A stretch of 64,000 nucleotides of DNA from Streptomyces sp. NRRL S-337. Lineage in GTDB: Bacteria > Actinomycetota > Actinomycetes > Streptomycetales > Streptomycetaceae. How positions within the stretch are numbered: position 1 is the stretch's first letter; each line of letters begins with the position of its first letter. Below, in pieces: positions 61,336 to 64,000 of this stretch. A model generated the notes under the pieces. That model searched no databases. It saw nothing but the letters and a program-made list of their open reading frames with translations, and was not told the origin of the DNA. The DNA lies in assembly GCF_000720175.1 (NCBI RefSeq), contig NZ_JOIX01000001.1, forward strand, positions 372,001-436,000. Direction: 5' to 3'. Both the position numbers and the translations under genes were made by a program.

Positions 61336-62583
61336 CTACGTGGTGGTTTTGGTCGGAGTGTGGTGATCGCGTCCCTCCGGCATGGCGGGAGCGGGAGCGG
61401 GCGAGGGCCCGGACGAAGGCGCGGGTGCGGCGGGGGAGTGGACGAAAGAGCGGACAGCGGGAAGCGTGCGAGCTCGCAGGACGGCGAGCAGGAAGTCGCT
61501 CTCGCTGCGGAGCCCGTCGTCCTTGAGGTTGACGGGCGTGAGCGGGTTCGGTTGGGCAGCGCCTTCGGCCGCCACGGCCTGAAGGGCGCTCTGCAGCCAG
61601 CACGCGGTGACCGCTGGTTCGAGGTGTTCTTCGGCAACACCGTGCTCGGTGACGTGGTGTCGGGCGCGCTCCACCACCTCGGGCCGCACGTAATCCTGCA
61701 GGACGAGCAGGACATCGAGGATCTCGATGACCTGGCGGTAGAGCCTGAGCCGGATGACCTGCGGGCTGCCCAGCACTGCACGGATCCGCCGGTGGGGCCT
61801 CTCCAGGGTGACGTGCGGGACGGCCTCGGTCAGGTCACGCCACAGGGGACTCAGAGCCCACAGGGCGCGTGCGTCGCGAGCCGCGCGGCGGATGGTCAGC
61901 GCCAGGGGCAGGCAGACCCCCGCGGTCATCAGCCAGGCCGTGACGCCGATGTTCAGCGGGAACAGTGCGCCCAGCCAGGCGGGGCGTGCCAGGAGGAAGG
62001 CCAGAACGACGCACCAGAACAGGGAGGACGAGGTGAAGCCGGCAGCGAGCAGCAACAGGCCGGTGCGCAAAGGCCGGTCGTCATGGGCCTGGCGGCCGTA
62101 GCGCACACACAACACCGCGCAGGGGACCGTGCCGACAAGATGCGCAGCCACCAGAATCCACCAGAAGGGGCTGTACCACGGGACGGCCTGCGCCGTGACG
62201 CAGCCGGCGTGCGGCGCGATGGTGAAGTTCAGTGTGATCAGCGCGACGATGGTGATGATCATGGGGCCGTAGATGAGCCAGGGACGGCGCCGGGACATCG
62301 CCGCGAGGACGAAATCGAGGATGAGGGCCGAGCTGAGGACTCCCCAGGCGTTCATGAACAACCCGCAGCTTTGGGCGAAGGTGAGGGATTGGTTCAACAC
62401 CGCGGTGACAGGGTCGAGGTAGACCGTGATCGACCCGGCGATCCCGACCACGGCGAGCAGCAACATCTTCTGCTGATGGGAGTGACGGGCGGCAGGCAGT
62501 CGGAGAATGATCACCAGCCACAGCGCGGCTGCGCCCAACAACTCGACGCGGGAACCGAGTTCGTAGAGGGAAAGTGTGGTCAT
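61336..62583 (-). CDS. MAB_1171c-like membrane protein
   Basis: A 415-residue protein. The N-terminal half has about seven membrane helices (VELLGAAALWLVIILRL; MLLLAVVGIAGSITVYLDPV; FMNAWGVLSSALILDFVLAA; IITIVALITLNFTIAP; WWILVAAHLVGTVPCAVLCV). The second half is a cytosolic helical domain (LWALSPLWRDLTEAVPHVTL, then RLYRQVIEILDVLLVLQDYV). LWxLSPLWRxL is the mark of the MAB_1171c family of putative transporters. It lies 4 nt after the ImmA gene and 9 nt before the methyltransferase gene, so the three form one operon. Confidence 0.82.
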   Translation of the reverse strand: MTTLSLYELGSRVELLGAAALWLVIILRLPAARHSHQQKMLLLAVVGIAGSITVYLDPVTAVLNQSLTFAQSCGLFMNAWGVLSSALILDFVLAAMSRRRPWLIYGPMIITIVALITLNFTIAPHAGCVTAQAVPWYSPFWWILVAAHLVGTVPCAVLCVRYGRQAHDDRPLRTGLLLLAAGFTSSSLFWCVVLAFLLARPAWLGALFPLNIGVTAWLMTAGVCLPLALTIRRAARDARALWALSPLWRDLTEAVPHVTLERPHRRIRAVLGSPQVIRLRLYRQVIEILDVLLVLQDYVRPEVVERARHHVTEHGVAEEHLEPAVTACWLQSALQAVAAEGAAQPNPLTPVNLKDDGLRSESDFLLAVLRARTLPAVRSFVHSPAAPAPSSGPSPAPAPAMPEGRDHHTPTKTTT

Positions 62584-62587
62584 GGCC

Positions 62588-63148
62588 CTACTCCCGGATC
62601 CCGAGTGCGGCCTCCAGCTTGCCCCGCACTCCTGTCGACGGCGAGGGCGTGAGGATCCCCGCGGCCGAGTAGATCAGGCTGGCGACGAGTTCGGCTTCCT
62701 GCTCCTGCTCATTGGTGTAGTTACTACGGCCCAGGAGCCGGCTGATCATCTCGGGCCGGATGCTGGGCAACAGCATGGCGAGCGCCTCGTGGAACTCCCG
62801 GTCGCTGCGGCCGTGTTCGCACAGGATGTGCCCGATTTCATGGAGAATGATGTGCTCCTGGTGGAACTTGGTGGTCTTCTCCTCGACGTAGATGTTGTCG
62901 TCGGCAGCGGTGGCTATCCACAACCCGCAGGCGTTGATGGCGGCTCCGATCGGCACGGTGTGGATCCGGATCGGCCGCCCCCGCCGCACCGACAGCCCCT
63001 TGACGAAGGCGTCGACGGAAAACGGCCGGGGTAGGTCGAGTGTCTTGACGAGCGCCTGACACCGTTTGCGTACCTGTCGTGTGGTCATGGTGTCGCCTTG
63101 CCCTTCGATCGGACACCGGTGGAAGTAGACGTCATGTTCGTAGCGCAT
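62588..63148 (-). CDS. ImmA/IrrE-family metallopeptidase
   Basis: A 186-residue protein with the gluzincin motif in HIILHEIGHILCEHG (HExxH, His and Glu as zinc/catalytic residues), preceded by a helical segment (RKRCQALVKTLDLPRPFSVD) and a strand-rich part (IHTVPIGAAINACGLWIATA). ImmA/IrrE peptidases cut HTH repressors or activate stress responses; often an XRE gene is next to them, but none is intact here. ATG 63146-63148 has GGAGG 6 nt upstream; the frame continues far upstream but not as coding sequence. It heads the three-gene operon. Confidence 0.87.
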   Translation of the reverse strand: MRYEHDVYFHRCPIEGQGDTMTTRQVRKRCQALVKTLDLPRPFSVDAFVKGLSVRRGRPIRIHTVPIGAAINACGLWIATAADDNIYVEEKTTKFHQEHIILHEIGHILCEHGRSDREFHEALAMLLPSIRPEMISRLLGRSNYTNEQEQEAELVASLIYSAAGILTPSPSTGVRGKLEAALGIRE

Positions 63149-63165
63149 GGCCAACCTCCTTAGCA

Positions 63166-63176
63166 GTTTGCCAAAC
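63166..63176. promoter_or_regulatory. Short palindrome before the ImmA/IrrE operon
   Basis: GTTTGCCAAAC (arms GTTTG/CAAAC about one base) lies 18 nt upstream of the ImmA start, next to its GGAGG. It could be an operator for an XRE-type regulator encoded elsewhere. Confidence 0.4.
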
Positions 63177-63512
63177 GGCTTCGAGGGCGGTTGCAGCAAG
63201 TCGGCCGCTTCCTGCCGTCGGTCGGCGCCGCATGACGCAGCGAGCCCGGACCCGCCCCGGCACCGGCGGTCCGCTGGGTACGAACCGGGTCGCGCGCCCG
63301 CACATCTGGCTGAAGTGATCACACGATGCTCCGAGGGGCAACGTCTGCTGGGCCCGCAGTCCGAGACAGCCGACCCGTCGCCCGCATCGCTCACCCTGCT
63401 GCTCTCCTTTCTGGGGCGCGACGAGGGCATCTCGTTCGACTTCCTGACACAGTGGCGGGTGGTCCCTGTCGGTCGACCAGGACAGCAAGTCAAGCCCGGC
63501 TCCGGCGTCCCT

Positions 63513-63543
63513 TCGAGATCCGTGAGACTCGAGATCCGTGAGA
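63513..63543. repeat. 16-bp tandem duplication
   Basis: TCGAGATCCGTGAGA occurs at 63513-63527 and 63529-63543, a period of 16 bp, at the start of the alpha/beta-hydrolase fragment. Confidence 0.55.
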
Positions 63544-63729
63544 TTGGGCGAGATCCCCGGCACCCTGTGGACACCTGGCTCCGCACCGGCCCCGCTGATC
63601 CTGATCGGCCACAACGGCGGCTTGCACAGGCGGGAACAGCGGCTGGTGGCCCGGGCCCGGCACTCCGCGGCTTACGGCTACGCGGTTGCCGCCATCGACC
63701 ATCCCGGGCACGGTGCCCGGCCTCGTTAA
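63538..63729 (+). pseudogene. N-terminal fragment of an alpha/beta hydrolase
   Basis: The plus strand reads MRLGEIPGTLWTPGSAPAPL, ILIGHNGGLHRREQRLVARA and GYAVAAIDHPGHGARPR, the first ~60 residues of a dienelactone-hydrolase/alpha-beta-hydrolase-type protein. It breaks off at 63,729 exactly where the transposase fragment begins. The catalytic Ser part is absent. The sequence from 63,181 to 63,512 shows no convincing gene. Confidence 0.5.
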
Positions 63730-63865
63730 TCTGGTACTTCCATGCGATCGCATCGATCACCTGTCGATGATCGCGCCCCGGACGCCGCGCCCCGGCCGCC
63801 GCGGCACGGCGACCGGTCAGGAGCAACGGCTCGATCCAAGCCCACGGGGCATCCGTCAACGGCAC
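63729..63865 (-). pseudogene. N-terminal fragment of an IS5-type transposase
   Basis: The minus strand reads MPLTDAPWAWIEPLL and, after an Ala/Arg-rich stretch, GRDHRQVIDAIAWKYQ, the N-terminus of an IS5-type transposase (family: DHRQVIDAIxWKYRTG). It then runs into antisense hydrolase-fragment sequence. It is the part missing from the copy at 57,600-58,412. Confidence 0.6.
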
Positions 63866-63923
63866 GTCCGTGCAAGGTTCAGACGCTCTTCAAAGACACG
63901 ATCCAGGCACCGCCTCAAACGTG

Positions 63924-64000
63924 TTACGAGGCGCGCGGCAGCGCGAGCCAGTCCTGCCAGGTAATGTCTCGGCCCAGATAACGGGGCTGCTGAAAGGGCC
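63924..64000 (-). CDS. Possible 3' end of a gene running off the window
   Basis: The minus strand is open from the window edge to a TAA at 63924-63926 and gives PFQQPRYLGRDITWQDWLAL then PRAS. The composition is protein-like, but 24 residues are too few to assign. The gene would start beyond 64,000. Confidence 0.3.
   Translation of the reverse strand, partial: PFQQPRYLGRDITWQDWLALPRAS

Noticed and set aside
63149..63728. Apparent fusion of the ImmA/IrrE protein to a transposase N-terminus in one long frame
   Set aside because: The linking sequence is not protein-like and a strong GGAGG sets the ImmA start at 63148. The open frame is chance.

Overview
The window looks like chromosomal accessory DNA from a Streptomyces or a close relative. 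It is very GC-rich, strong GGAGG-type ribosome binding sites often precede GTG starts, and the gene content is typical of that genus: many TetR/LysR/WYL/AraC/AsnC regulators, an NRPS, a Tat-exported oxidase, lipoproteins and decayed insertion sequences. I see no rRNA, tRNA, CRISPR array or replication origin.

Layout. (1) 1-14.9 kb: small regulator/enzyme units. These include TetR with a SnoaL-like and an NmrA-like gene; a 70-residue small protein with a 563-residue helical protein; an EACC1-caspase pair of a proposed conflict/defence type; TetR with an SRPBCC gene; a protein with a Cys/Gly tail; a SpoIIE-type phosphatase; a subtilisin-like lipoprotein; and WYL regulator with an NmrA-like gene. 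(2) 14.9-24.6 kb: one gene for a ~3,212-residue protein made of three IPT/TIG domains and 29 repeats of ~99 residues. (3) 25-32.8 kb: small proteins, a Tat-exported class II cholesterol oxidase-like enzyme, a NarL-type two-component system, a DUF998 membrane protein and a RibD/DHFR-like reductase. (4) 33.0-41.9 kb: a tightly overlapping six-gene minus-strand operon, in transcription order NRPS (A-T-C-T), SidA/IucD-type N-hydroxylase, small cupin, MetRS-like ligase, type II thioesterase and MATE exporter. (5) 42-57 kb: a decayed IS256 transposase, then oxidoreductases, regulators, a phosphotransferase, an MFS exporter, HMG-CoA reductase, a GNAT and an amidohydrolase, with gene fragments between them. 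(6) 57-64 kb: fragments of IS5-type transposases around a methyltransferase / MAB_1171c-like membrane protein / ImmA-IrrE cassette.

The most interesting locus is the 33.0-41.9 kb operon. The N-hydroxylase, cupin and MetRS-like set is the known signature of enzymes that make an N-N (hydrazine) bond. The family enzyme Spb40 fuses cupin and MetRS domains; here they are two adjacent genes. They are joined to a one-module NRPS whose adenylation domain appears to lack the usual alpha-amino-binding Asp and whose second carrier domain has no adenylation partner. I predict a hydrazine-containing nonribosomal metabolite that is exported by the MATE protein. The product cannot be read from sequence.

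Mobile-element debris is concentrated at 42-43 kb and 50.8-64 kb. In two places the 3' end of a host gene runs into IS sequence. At 57.6-63.9 kb an N-terminal and a C-terminal piece of an IS5-type transposase lie in the right order and orientation on either side of a ~5.3-kb gene block.
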